64,000 nt of DNA from Pantanalinema sp. GBBB05 (GTDB lineage: Bacteria; Cyanobacteriota; Cyanobacteriia; Leptolyngbyales; Leptolyngbyaceae): positions 62,001 to 126,000 of the forward strand of contig VRZD01000015.1 of assembly GCA_016743235.1 (NCBI GenBank), written 5' to 3'. The notes beneath the pieces were generated by a model. That model saw nothing but the letters and a program-made list of their open reading frames with translations. It did no database searches and was not told where the DNA came from. This document shows, one piece after another, positions 35,354-44,673 of this stretch. Position numbers and translations under genes: made by a program. Position 1 is the stretch's first letter, and each line of letters starts with the position of its first letter.

Positions 35354-37063
35354 CTACTGGTTCGGCGCCCATTGACTAATCCGGAAGATCACAAATTCCG
35401 CCGGACGGACTGGACACACACCGACTTCTACATACAATCGACCGAGCATCATCGTTTCATGGGTGTTTAACTCGGCATCACACTTGACATAAAACGCTTC
35501 TGACGGAGAGGCTCCAAACAATGCCCCTTCTCGCCAAAGTCGCTCTAGGAAGTTACTGACAGTCCGGCTAACACGAGCCCACAAATCCTGATCATTTGGT
35601 TCAAACACGACCCATTGGGTGCCAATTTCGATCGATTTTTCAATGTAACTAATCAACCGCCGCACACTGATATACCGCCATTGCACGTTATCGGGTTCCA
35701 CTAACGTCCGCGCCCCCCAGACCTTATAACCACGATTGTAGTTAGCAAAGTTGCGGATACAGTTAATGCCTACTGGGTTCAGCATTTCCTGCTCCCGCAT
35801 ATTCGTTTCGTAGGCTAACCCAATAACCCCGCGCGGCGTATCGTTCGCCGGAGCCTTGAAAATGCCCCGAGTTTCATCGGTGCGGCACCAAATGCCCATC
35901 ATATGCCCACAGGGAGGAACAAGGATGGGTCTACCACCATTCCGGGGATTAGCGACTTTAATCCAGGGATAGTACAGAGCGCCAAACATCGATCGACGAT
36001 TGAATTCCCGCAACCAATTAAACACATCCTGCGGCTTTTGTTGATCGGGAGAAACGGCGCGATTCTCATTTTTTCCGGGCTTCACAGGGGGTGCATCCAG
36101 TACAGCCATCCGATACGCTGGACCGGGGAACGAGTTTTCACACAGACTCAGCATCATTTCCATCACGCCATGCACTTGATCCAGATCCATCAAGCCTTCT
36201 TCATAGACTCGCATCAGGTCAGGACAGGCAATCATGGCCACTTCATCTACTTCAAAAATGCCCTGCATCCCCGTTTTGTCATTGCGAGCCCCCTGAACAT
36301 CGCGGGCTAAATGTTCTAAGCGAGCGATATAGGGCGGCGGAGCGATTTCGTAAGAGCCATTAGCCGGACGACGAGAAATGGGCTGCCCACTTTGAGAAAT
36401 ATTAGCAATTTCTACGTACTCAGAAGCTTCTAAGGCGGTTAAGACATAATCAGCAACAGCCGTTTCGACCTGAGGATTCATGGTCAGGTTGTCATACCGC
36501 TCCAAAACCTCATCCCCACTGCGAACAATCACCGTGAAGTATTCGCCCGTATTAATGGGGGGGTCTGTATCCTCGTCAGCATCTTCAGCCAGTGGCTTTG
36601 GCTCACCTTCTAAAATGGTGACAATAATCCGTCCATTGCTTGAGGGGAGGGCTGGGGCTTCGCCTGCCTCTGGCAGTTTGAGGCTGAATAATAACGAGGG
36701 TTTGCCACCGGGTGTAAACAGCCGGCTGCCCGTTTCCTCAGCCGAGGGAGCCGTAGAACCGGGGAGTTTAGTGCCGATACTAACGACCCAGCAGCGTCCA
36801 CCGCCATTGAGGAACCAGCCTTGAACGGCAAAGGGGAGATAGGCATTGTAGTCGGTGTAGCCATCAGAACCAGGCTTGGCAAACATTTCCAAATATTGGC
36901 TCCAATTGGTGACCAACATCGGCTTAAACAATTCCGCATCGCCCCGCACATCTTCGGTGAACCCAACAAACCCAGCCACACTTAAACTGACACCTTCAAT
37001 CGGGCGACTCCCCCGGTCTACCTCTTCAACGTAGACACCCGGAGCAAAATAGTCTAGAGCCAT
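35354..37063 (-). CDS. CIS contractile sheath protein
   Basis: A 569-residue phage-tail-sheath protein. It starts ALDYFAPGVYVEEVDRGSRP, the usual N-terminal linker, followed by EGVSLSVAGFVGFTEDV. The conserved C-terminal domain includes GYKVWGARTLV, WRYISVRRLISYIEKSI and closing strands with RLYVEVGVCPVRPAEFVIFR. A single sheath gene is present, whereas Afp/Pvc systems have three. It is first in the leftward operon, facing a 514-bp divergent control region. Confidence 0.95.
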   Translation of the reverse strand: MALDYFAPGVYVEEVDRGSRPIEGVSLSVAGFVGFTEDVRGDAELFKPMLVTNWSQYLEMFAKPGSDGYTDYNAYLPFAVQGWFLNGGGRCWVVSIGTKLPGSTAPSAEETGSRLFTPGGKPSLLFSLKLPEAGEAPALPSSNGRIIVTILEGEPKPLAEDADEDTDPPINTGEYFTVIVRSGDEVLERYDNLTMNPQVETAVADYVLTALEASEYVEIANISQSGQPISRRPANGSYEIAPPPYIARLEHLARDVQGARNDKTGMQGIFEVDEVAMIACPDLMRVYEEGLMDLDQVHGVMEMMLSLCENSFPGPAYRMAVLDAPPVKPGKNENRAVSPDQQKPQDVFNWLREFNRRSMFGALYYPWIKVANPRNGGRPILVPPCGHMMGIWCRTDETRGIFKAPANDTPRGVIGLAYETNMREQEMLNPVGINCIRNFANYNRGYKVWGARTLVEPDNVQWRYISVRRLISYIEKSIEIGTQWVVFEPNDQDLWARVSRTVSNFLERLWREGALFGASPSEAFYVKCDAELNTHETMMLGRLYVEVGVCPVRPAEFVIFRISQWAPNQ

Positions 37064-37577
37064 GAGTAACCGTCCTTTATGTAGAAATCAAAGCCTGGAA
37101 CTGACGTAGTAGATCGCGAACTTTCGGGATTGAGCGATCGCTCTGTGAGATCGCCCAATGACGGCACCAATTAGACTGATCCGGAGTTGCCGCCTTACAT
37201 TAAGTTAAGATTGTTCAGTTTTGAGGACTAATTCTTTCCAGATACCCCTCTAAAGGTAGTTGGCAGATGACGAGATTTTTTTAGTCGTTTCGATTTTGAA
37301 GTATGTCTAGGCTGGATACCAAGAATCATTCATATTTTTTATTTATTTCCGAAGAAATAAATTGATTCAGTTCTTATAACGTCATAACAATTCAAAGCAA
37401 TGTATCAGAAAACATGAAACTGTAAATATATTTATCTGTTCATGTCATTTTTTGTGCAACCGTAAAAGTTGTTGCGGTGACGATCGTTGTTCCATCTTGT
37501 TAAGGAAAGCCAAATAACACGGGTTGGGCAACCGTTGTGGGCTAGATTGAGGGGATTGTTTATCCTCTCTGTGTCCT
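37064..37577. other. Divergent control region between CIS operons
   Basis: No gene is seen in these 514 bp. The stretch from about 37280 to 37460 is very AT-rich and probably holds back-to-back promoters for the leftward sheath operon and the rightward cap-ATPase genes. No GTA-N8-TAC site, hairpin or repeat stands out. Confidence 0.4.
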
Positions 37578-38864
37578 GTGAGTAACTACCTGGCTGTTGC
37601 CACTGTCACTGCAACGTTGCAACGGATGCTTCAGTCAGTTGTGCAGATTGATGTGGATGGTGCCCGCGTAACGACTGTGCAACCGGGGCAAATTGGTAGA
37701 GGCACACCAGAGACAGGAATCAATCTATTTCTGTATCAAGTTTCGCGCAATCCGGCGTTGAAAAACTCCGATATGCTGTCTGCCCGGTCTAAAGGCAATC
37801 CGGTAAAGCGCCAATCGGTGATTGATTTGTATTACATCATTAGCTGCTACGGCAATGAGGGGGAATTAGAACCGCAGCGATTGTTAGGCAGTGTAATTCG
37901 GACGTTTAGCGATCGCTCTACCTTAACGGCAGAGGCAATTCAAGAAACCATTGCCGACTCCCGGTTTCGGTTTCTCGCCGAATCGGATTTGGCAGGACAG
38001 GTGCAACAAGTGTCAATTACCCCGATGGATTTGAGTTTGGATGACTTATCGAAAGTATGGTCTACGTTTTTCCAAGCACCCTATTTGCTGTCGATTACGT
38101 ACAAGATCACAATGGTCACGATTGAGGGGGAAGAGTCGCTCAGAAAAGCGTTACCTGTGCGAGATCGCAGCTTTGGCGGCATTGCGCCCTTCCCGTACCA
38201 ACCCGTCGTCGATCGGGTCGTGTCTGAGGCTGGTCCCCTAGAGCCAATTCTCGCCACCAGTACCCTCCTGATCTCCGGTAAACAGTTTCAGGGTCAAACG
38301 ACGCAAGTTCGCATTGCTGGGTTTGACTTTACCCCCACCACCGTGAGTGATACTCAAATTACGCTGGCGCTACCGACCCTCCCGATTGATGGGTTACGAG
38401 CCGGTGTCCAGGGTGTCCAAGTGGTTCATCGGCGATCGAGAAGTACCGTGTACACGGACCCCTCTGGTAGACATCCCAGCGATCAGCAGGTGTTATCGAA
38501 TGCCGTGCCCATGATTCTGCGTCCAACCATTCAGCAGATTCAGGTAGCGAATGTGCAAGGGCAAGGAGATGAGTTGCGCTCGGCAACACTGACCGTAGAA
38601 GTGGATGTGATGGTGGGGGTGAAACAGCGGGTGGTATTGGTGATGAATGAGTGGTCAATTGATCATCCCATGGGGTATCAATTTGAAGCGGATTTGCGTC
38701 AGGGGGAGACAACCGCGATCGCGGTGTCCGTTTATGGGGTCAAACCGAGCGAGTATTTGGTGCGGTTACAGATTGATGGTGCTGAAAGTCTCCTCAGTAT
38801 TGATAGCGATCCAACTAGTCCTACAGTCAATTGGTATGCCAGCCCGAGAGTGAGCATTGATTAA
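37578..38864 (+). CDS. CIS tail terminator/cap protein (Pvc16-like, DUF4255)
   Basis: A 428-residue protein. Its N-terminal half is the DUF4255/Pvc16 domain: ATVTATLQRMLQSVV, GINLFLYQVSRNPALKNSDM and LYYIISCYGNEGELEPQRL. This domain closes the far end of sheath and tube. The C-terminal half, from about residue 225, looks like an Ig/IPT-type fold (STLLISGKQFQGQTTQVRIA). It starts with GTG, with a weak ribosome site. The next gene's frame begins inside its end. Confidence 0.85.
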   Translation: MSNYLAVATVTATLQRMLQSVVQIDVDGARVTTVQPGQIGRGTPETGINLFLYQVSRNPALKNSDMLSARSKGNPVKRQSVIDLYYIISCYGNEGELEPQRLLGSVIRTFSDRSTLTAEAIQETIADSRFRFLAESDLAGQVQQVSITPMDLSLDDLSKVWSTFFQAPYLLSITYKITMVTIEGEESLRKALPVRDRSFGGIAPFPYQPVVDRVVSEAGPLEPILATSTLLISGKQFQGQTTQVRIAGFDFTPTTVSDTQITLALPTLPIDGLRAGVQGVQVVHRRSRSTVYTDPSGRHPSDQQVLSNAVPMILRPTIQQIQVANVQGQGDELRSATLTVEVDVMVGVKQRVVLVMNEWSIDHPMGYQFEADLRQGETTAIAVSVYGVKPSEYLVRLQIDGAESLLSIDSDPTSPTVNWYASPRVSID

Positions 38865-38901
38865 AGGTGAGCAGCTAGGAATCACAGGGAGAAATCAGCC
38901 A

Positions 38902-39129
38902 ATGAGTAATCAGGATGAGATAGAACAACGATTAAATTTGGAACTGGAAATGATTAGCATCAATCAATTGCATGAGCTAGGGAATCAAGCGATTCAAATG
39001 GGGCTAATTGCAGGTCATGGGTATCGGGGAGGGCAGTACGAAATTCTGCGCCAAGGCGAGTTCATACTGCTGCCCCCGAATGAAGCGGAACAGTATCTCA
39101 GAGACTTGATCAATCAAGCATCCTCTTGA
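38902..39129 (+). CDS. Small protein between CIS cap and ATPase genes
   Basis: A 75-residue protein from the ATG at 38902, which has GGGAGA upstream; the frame is also open from a TTG at 38857. The N-terminal half is helical and acidic, with a Gly-rich turn, AGHGYRGGQYEI, then a strand and a helix. No family recognised. Its tight place 4 bp before the ATPase gene suggests it acts with the ATPase or the cap. Confidence 0.6.
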   Translation: MSNQDEIEQRLNLELEMISINQLHELGNQAIQMGLIAGHGYRGGQYEILRQGEFILLPPNEAEQYLRDLINQASS

Positions 39130-39133
39130 TCCT

Positions 39134-41083
39134 ATGACCTCTTCTCCTGCCATCACCCCGACCACGGCGACCCCTTCCCTAGCCGATGCGATCGCCTATA
39201 TCCGCCAACGACTGCAACACTATACCTCCCCCGAGCCGGTTACTCTACCCTCTCCACTTTCCTTACCCCTGCCTGCCTCCCTGGCTCAACTCTGCCACCA
39301 GTTCCGCCTGTCTCCGTTTGAGCGCGATATTCTATTGCTCTGTGCTGGGATAGAACTGGATGCTGACTTTGCCCCCTTATGTGCGATCGCTCAAGCCGAT
39401 GCCCAGCGACCTTATGCCACATTTAGTTTGGCATTGGTCGTGTTGCCGGAAGCTCATTGGCATGCCTTTACCCCGCAAGCCGCTTTACGACGATGGCGAT
39501 TAGTGGAAGTGGGGGCAGGTAACGCCCTTACCAGCAGTCCCCTGCGCCTGGATGAACAAATTCTGCACTATTTGATGGGGGATATTCACTTAAATCAGCA
39601 TCTGGTACAACTCGGAGCGATCGCCCCACCCAATACACCACTCGTTTCCTCTCATCTACAGTTGGCTGAACAACTGGCTAATACCTGGTATCTCGCTGCC
39701 CAAAGTAACTCTACCCTGCCGATCCTGCAACTATGCAGCAAAGATCCCACCAGCCAACGGGCGATCGCGGCAGCCGCCTGTGCCCAACTTAACTTGAAGC
39801 CTTATTTAGTCTCGGTAACGACTCTACCAACCGATAGCCCTACCCTGCTACAGGTGCAATGTCTGTGGGAACGGGAATATTGGCTGAATCGCGTCGCAGT
39901 CTTACTGGAATGGGATGAGCTGTCACCCACTGATCCGAAATTACCCGCTGCGATCGCCCAATTCATCGACCTAACGCCAACCCCGATCATCCTGCTTACC
40001 CAAACCCGGCAGCGCCAGCATCATCGTCCCTTAGTCACGTTTGAAGCTAGTAGCCCCACCAAAGCCGAACAACGATCGCTGTGGGAAACGGCACTCAATC
40101 CGATCGCCCCCACCCTGAACGGCCAAATTGAACATCTGGTCTCCCATTTTAACTTCAGTGCCGCTGCCATTCACGCGGCCAGCCTCAAACTGCATATCCA
40201 TACCACCCATGAGACCGCACCTGCTCATACCCAACTCTGGCAGATTTGTCGGACTCAATCTCGCCCCCGGTTAGATGAGCTAGCGCAACGGATTGAAGCC
40301 AGCGTCACCTGGGAGGATCTGGTACTCCCCGAGCAAGAACGGCAGGTGTTACGGGATGTGGCAATTCAACTCAAGCATCGGACTCAGGTGTATGAACAGT
40401 GGGGCTTTGGCGATCGTGGTCAACGCGGGCTAGGCATTAGCGCCCTGTTTGCCGGAGCCAGTGGCACAGGTAAAACGCTGGCTGCCGAAGTGTTGGCGAA
40501 TGAATTGCAGTTAGATTTATATCGGATTGATTTGAGTGCCGTTGTCAGCAAGTACATTGGCGAAACCGAGAAAAACTTAGGTCGCGTGTTTGATGCGGCT
40601 GATGTCAGTGGGGTAATTTTGTTGTTCGATGAAGCCGATTCTCTATTTGGCAAACGATCGGAGGTGAAGGACTCCCACGATCGCTACGCCAATATGGAAG
40701 TTAGCTATCTCCTGCAACGGATGGAAGCCTATCGCGGTTTAGCGATTCTGACGACGAATTTGAAAGGCTCGATCGACCAGGCATTTCTGCGCCGAATTCG
40801 CTTCATTGTGCAATTCCCCTTCCCAGATGCCACTCAACGCGCCGAAATCTGGAGACGCGTATTCCCCAAACAAACGCCCACTCAAGACTTAGATCCCGTC
40901 AAACTAGCTAAACTCAACATTGCTGGAGGCAACATTCGCAACATTGCCCTAAATGCCGCCTTTATTGCTGCTGCCGACAACCAACCGATTCAAATGACGC
41001 ACCTGTTGCAAGCCGCTCGTAGCGAATACGTCAAATTGGAACGCCCCCTTACCGATGCCGAAGTCAAGGGGTGGGTGGGCTAA
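39134..41083 (+). CDS. AAA+ ATPase of the CIS (Afp15/Pvc15-like)
   Basis: A 649-residue ATPase. The N-terminal 380 residues form the divergent domain found in CIS ATPases (SPFERDILLLCAGIELDADF). The AAA+ core follows, with Walker A GASGTGKT (about 438-446), Walker B ILLFDEADSLFGKR (about 495-508) and a sensor region TTNLKGSIDQAFLRRIRF. It probably helps assemble or load the particle. It overlaps neither neighbour but starts 4 bp after the small gene. Confidence 0.92.
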   Translation: MTSSPAITPTTATPSLADAIAYIRQRLQHYTSPEPVTLPSPLSLPLPASLAQLCHQFRLSPFERDILLLCAGIELDADFAPLCAIAQADAQRPYATFSLALVVLPEAHWHAFTPQAALRRWRLVEVGAGNALTSSPLRLDEQILHYLMGDIHLNQHLVQLGAIAPPNTPLVSSHLQLAEQLANTWYLAAQSNSTLPILQLCSKDPTSQRAIAAAACAQLNLKPYLVSVTTLPTDSPTLLQVQCLWEREYWLNRVAVLLEWDELSPTDPKLPAAIAQFIDLTPTPIILLTQTRQRQHHRPLVTFEASSPTKAEQRSLWETALNPIAPTLNGQIEHLVSHFNFSAAAIHAASLKLHIHTTHETAPAHTQLWQICRTQSRPRLDELAQRIEASVTWEDLVLPEQERQVLRDVAIQLKHRTQVYEQWGFGDRGQRGLGISALFAGASGTGKTLAAEVLANELQLDLYRIDLSAVVSKYIGETEKNLGRVFDAADVSGVILLFDEADSLFGKRSEVKDSHDRYANMEVSYLLQRMEAYRGLAILTTNLKGSIDQAFLRRIRFIVQFPFPDATQRAEIWRRVFPKQTPTQDLDPVKLAKLNIAGGNIRNIALNAAFIAAADNQPIQMTHLLQAARSEYVKLERPLTDAEVKGWVG

Positions 41084-41180
41084 AGCGATCTGATACATTT
41101 CGTAATTTGTTCCTCTCTAAAAAATCAGCCATACTGACTTCAGAATGATTTAATCTCTTGACTGCGTTGGAGACTTCCCT

Positions 41181-43487
41181 ATGGCTTCGCGATCGCGCCT
41201 GCGCAAAAAAGTGGCTCCCGAATTTACGCCAGCTCCGACCCAGAATGTGGTGCAATCGCGACCTTTCGCTCCATCCACCCAAGCCAACCCTACTCCGACG
41301 ATTGCCGATGTCCAGGCTCAGCTAGACCATGCTCAACACTTCGGGCATCATCTCGCCAACTATGCTCAGCCTCAGTCTACTCCTATCATCCAAACCAAAC
41401 TCACGATCGGTGCTCCCGGAGACAAGTACGAACAGGAAGCCGATCGGGTAGCAGGACAAGTCGTACAACAATTGCACTCACCCCAAGTAGAGTCACCTCA
41501 TGGGCAGCGATCGGTGCAACGAGAATCAGCACCGGAAGAAGACGAACTCCAGATGCAACCCTTGGCAGATCAAATCCAACGGGAGGAGATGCCCGAAGAA
41601 GATGAACTGCAAATGAAACCGATGTTGCAACTGCAAGGGGGCGGAGCCGTTGCCGCTACAACTGAATTAGAAAGTGCGATTCAGCAATCCCGTAGCAGTG
41701 GACAACCGTTGGCAGAATCCATCCGTCAACCGATGGAACACGCCTTTGGCGGAGTTGATTTTAGTGGCGTCAAAGTCCACACGGATGCTCAGTCCGATCA
41801 GTTAAATCGCTCCATCCAGGCAAAAGCTTTTACCAATGGGCAAGATGTCTTCTTTCGCCAAGGAGCCTACCAGCCAGAGAACCGAGGGGGTCAGCAACTA
41901 CTTGCTCATGAGTTGACCCACGTAGTTCAGCAAACGAATGGGCAAGTAAAACGATTATTGCAACCCTCGGTCGTCAAAACACCTTCAGCCCTAGTGGATG
42001 ATGAGGTACACCAAGCTAAAGACTCGACGCCAGAGACCAAACACGCCATAGCCTCTACAGTTATCCAGCGAGAATGGGAATCTTCATCCGAAGATTCCAA
42101 TATTCAGGTATCAAATGACTACGAAAGTAAAGGATTTGTCTGGTACTACAACCAGCAGACCCAAATGATGTTCTATAAAACGTTGCCCAACCTATTGAAA
42201 ACTGTCAAGGATAAGCAACATAGGACACAGATCGAGCAGTATGCAGGAACTCCCCATACCTATCAGCAATGGCTGGAGTATGGTTGGGGATCGCAAGGAC
42301 AGTCACAACCTATATCTCCACCAGTGGAGCAGAAAGAACCGAAAACACCAAAAGACTACAGTGGTGTTACGGCTGGAGTAGAGCAGGAAATCACTGCCGG
42401 TGGTTTTAAGGTTAATACGGTGGCCAGAGGTCGGTTAGGTAAGGTCGTCCGAATCGGTGGAGATCAGGGAACGTTAGTCGAATTTGAGACGGACATGGCA
42501 AGCAGTACGGAAAAGGATGTATATACGCTCGAATTTAAGACTACACCATGCTCCTTAGACGACCCAGAAGGTTTGCAACTCCGTAGCGCTGCCCAAAAAT
42601 TCCTGGTTGCTGAGATTCGAGCTGCCGCAGGAAAGGGGAAAGGTCAACTAAAGAACAAACCATCGGACACAGTTGAGCTTAAAGTTGATAGAGCCAACTT
42701 CGCTATCATAAATCCGAAATCTAAGATGAGTTTTGGCAATCAGCTCACAATGGGAGTCAAATCTACCGATCTGTTAGGAGCAGCGACGAAGGCTACTGGA
42801 GATTTCAAACCCAGTATGACGGATGTGACAATTAAAGATACTAAGAAAGAGGGTGAGCAATCTAAAGGAGATCAGGCGGCAAAGTTAATACTTATCGCAG
42901 CGAATTGGTTCAAATACCCACTCTCTGAGCCGTTAATGACAGCCTTCAAAGGGGCCAACAAAGAGAATGAGAATCAAGGTAAGGACGATGCAGCCGCTTG
43001 CTATAACCTGCTCGCTCAGTTAGTAATGTTCATGTCAGATCAGATGATGGAGATTGCCGCGAAGGCTGAGAAACAGTCAATCCAAAAGGGTACATCCTCA
43101 GAAAGCGAGAAACCACTACCTAAGACCGGAGAGGAACTTGGAAAAACTGTGATCAACGATGAAGGCTTTCCTATCCTTGATACATCATTGCCAATCTATA
43201 AGAATGCGTTTGGAACTTTGCCCAAGACATCCCCAATGCAGTGGCTAAAGGTTCTTCCGGGGGGATGGCAAACTATAGTTCGGCAGGCAGTAGGTACTCC
43301 CCCCAGCCAAAATAAAGCTCCTGCGAATGTCTATGCTTCTGTTTGGAAGTTTATCCAGCAAGGGCAGGCGCTCGCGGGACACCCAATTCCCCTTTTCACT
43401 ATCCAGGGAGATAATGCTGTAGCATTTGAGTTTCGGAGCTTTCCCAGCACTGAAGAAAGTTTGAAAAATCTCAAATACACAGAGTGA
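41181..43487 (+). CDS. DUF4157 CIS effector candidate 1
   Basis: 768 residues. The N-terminal cargo module has HAQHFGHHLANY and IQTKLTIGAPGDKYEQEADR, then LQMQP/LQMKP words. The DUF4157 domain (about 155-255) has GVKVHTDAQSDQLNRSIQ and HELTHVVQQ, a zinc-protease-like helix. The C-terminal 380 residues are unlike the other effectors; GVEQEITAGGFKV and VEFETDM...LEFKTTP faintly recall carboxylate-amine ligase folds, but I would not assign a function. First of the effector array and 97 bp after the ATPase gene. It has no copy of the leader seen at the others. Confidence 0.85.
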   Translation: MASRSRLRKKVAPEFTPAPTQNVVQSRPFAPSTQANPTPTIADVQAQLDHAQHFGHHLANYAQPQSTPIIQTKLTIGAPGDKYEQEADRVAGQVVQQLHSPQVESPHGQRSVQRESAPEEDELQMQPLADQIQREEMPEEDELQMKPMLQLQGGGAVAATTELESAIQQSRSSGQPLAESIRQPMEHAFGGVDFSGVKVHTDAQSDQLNRSIQAKAFTNGQDVFFRQGAYQPENRGGQQLLAHELTHVVQQTNGQVKRLLQPSVVKTPSALVDDEVHQAKDSTPETKHAIASTVIQREWESSSEDSNIQVSNDYESKGFVWYYNQQTQMMFYKTLPNLLKTVKDKQHRTQIEQYAGTPHTYQQWLEYGWGSQGQSQPISPPVEQKEPKTPKDYSGVTAGVEQEITAGGFKVNTVARGRLGKVVRIGGDQGTLVEFETDMASSTEKDVYTLEFKTTPCSLDDPEGLQLRSAAQKFLVAEIRAAAGKGKGQLKNKPSDTVELKVDRANFAIINPKSKMSFGNQLTMGVKSTDLLGAATKATGDFKPSMTDVTIKDTKKEGEQSKGDQAAKLILIAANWFKYPLSEPLMTAFKGANKENENQGKDDAAACYNLLAQLVMFMSDQMMEIAAKAEKQSIQKGTSSESEKPLPKTGEELGKTVINDEGFPILDTSLPIYKNAFGTLPKTSPMQWLKVLPGGWQTIVRQAVGTPPSQNKAPANVYASVWKFIQQGQALAGHPIPLFTIQGDNAVAFEFRSFPSTEESLKNLKYTE

Positions 43488-43501
43488 CAAGTATATAGAC
43501 A

Positions 43502-43528
43502 CTGAACCTTCGGCCGGCATAGGTTCAG
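43502..43528. terminator. Hairpin after effector 1
   Basis: CTGAACCT (43502-43509) and AGGTTCAG (43521-43528) form a perfect 8-bp stem around an 11-base GC-rich loop, 14 bases after the effector 1 stop. A run of A rather than T follows on the plus strand, so termination in that direction is uncertain. Confidence 0.4.
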
Positions 43529-43783
43529 AAAAAAGCTACTTACTGATTTCAGTGCGATCGCCACTCTGATCGGGTGCATTCTTGGTCACAATTTCTGTTC
43601 TCTGACAACTTCATCTTGGGAAATGCACTATCCATAATCTTGCTCTGATCATTCTTAACCGTGTGTTACCAAATTCCAGACCCAAGACGAGCTCTGGTGG
43701 CAAGGGCGATCGTTGACAATAGTAAAGGTATGAGATGTAAGAGAGGGGGCGATCTCGCCTCTCAAAGTATACAAATGTTGCCG

Positions 43784-43887
43784 TCAAGAACCTTAGATAA
43801 AAGTAACAAATCTGTATTTGCAACAAGTTTAAGTTGAGTCACCTCGTACACTACTGGATAGTGGTTTCCAATCTCTAGGGGGAATGT
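43784..43887 (+). promoter_or_regulatory. Effector leader, copy A
   Basis: About 104 bp closely similar to the stretches before the genes at 55032 and 56702. Shared parts are AAGTTTAAGTTGAGTCACCT, a small CACTA...TAGTG hairpin and AGGGGGAATGT just before the ATG. Here it precedes only a 20-codon remnant. Confidence 0.75.
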
Positions 43888-43950
43888 ATGGGAGCACGAT
43901 CGCACCTTCACAAACAAGTGTCTCCCAAATTAATATCAGCTCCTATCTAG
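43888..43950 (+). pseudogene. Remnant of an effector gene start
   Basis: An ATG after leader copy A opens 20 codons (MGARSHLHKQVSPKLISAPI) and then a TAG. This lines up with the starts of effectors 2-4 (MGTRSHHQSKSAPEPTTAAP in effector 4). Nothing effector-like follows in any frame I could follow. It reads as the stub of a lost fifth effector gene, although a 20-residue peptide cannot be excluded. Confidence 0.6.
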
Positions 43951-44029
43951 TCCGATCGCTCCTCTAGACTACTTTTGTCAAAAAATACTTTGGGCGATCG
44001 CACGATACATCAGTAGACTTCGATATTTG

Positions 44030-44269
44030 CTGCAAAGCTTCAAGCATTTCTTATGAATGCTCGATCGTTTGTTGCAAAGCTTCCAGCATTTTCTATAAAT
44101 GCTTATCCATTAGTTATAAAACCTCAAGCGTTTCTTATGAATGCTCGATCGTTTGTTGCAAAGCTTCCAGCATTTTCTATAAATGCTTATCCATTAGTTA
44201 TAAAACCTCAAGCATTTCTTATGAATGCTCGATCGTTTGTTACTCGGCTTACAGCATTTCTAGCTTGAG
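44030..44269. repeat. 84-bp tandem repeat with 42-bp subunits
   Basis: Two near-identical 84-bp units (44072-44155 and 44156-44239, apparently one base different) flanked by partial units. Each splits into two related 42-bp halves, the first starting TTGCAAAGCTTCCAGC and the second TTATAAAACCTCAAGC. A 71-codon frame runs through it only because the period is a multiple of three; it lacks a ribosome site. Confidence 0.85.
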
Positions 44270-44566
44270 TACAAATCCACATTAGTTTGGTTGGATGCTT
44301 GGTAACTCACGTTAAAGTGATCGTGACTCTAGGTCTAATCGTTATTGGTTCTCAAGGACGATCGCTAACTGATCTCAGCTCATCGGTGGCAATAGGATGA
44401 GTCTAAGTAGGTTAGATGTGATTGGGATTGAGCAGCACGTTCAGTCACTTGGTCACCCATGATGCGATTACTGAGCTAATTGATACCTTGAGAGAGCTCA
44501 CTATCGTTAGCTTGACCGTGAGACCGCCCCTTCCAGACAATGCAGTCAGAAATGCTAATGTTCTGG

Positions 44567-44673
44567 TCAAGATTTTTAGACAAACGTAAAAATTCGCTCT
44601 TAGTAGTGAATTCAGGATGAGTTCGCCCATACACTGCTAAACAGGGTTTTCTACTGAGCAGGGTAAAAGGGTT
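44567..44673 (+). promoter_or_regulatory. Effector leader, copy B (diverged)
   Basis: About 107 bp before effector 2. It keeps TCAAGA...GACAAACGTAA at the left and ACACTGCTAAACAGGGTTTTC in place of the hairpin, but has lost much of the middle seen in the other copies. The start-codon context (ATGGGAACGCGATCGCAC) is well kept. Confidence 0.6.

Larger units (their letters stand above)
43488..44673. other. Gene-poor stretch with an effector remnant and repeats
   Basis: A 1.2-kb interval between effectors 1 and 2. It holds a hairpin after effector 1, one effector leader with a 20-codon effector remnant, an 84-bp tandem repeat and the diverged leader of effector 2. The rest (about 44270-44560) shows no gene or clear signal. 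The pattern suggests an effector gene was lost here. Confidence 0.6.

Noticed and set aside
41181..43487. Treating the HELTH motif of the DUF4157 proteins as proof of protease activity
   Set aside because: The motif fits a zinc site, but a complete third ligand cannot be identified by eye, and the family's activity is not settled.
44053..44268. 71-codon frame MNARSFVAKLP... across the tandem repeat
   Set aside because: It is open only because the repeat period is a multiple of three; there is no ribosome site and no family match.
44030..44269. CRISPR-like look of the repeated units
   Set aside because: Units are directly adjacent without unique spacers, and there are no cas genes; this is a minisatellite.
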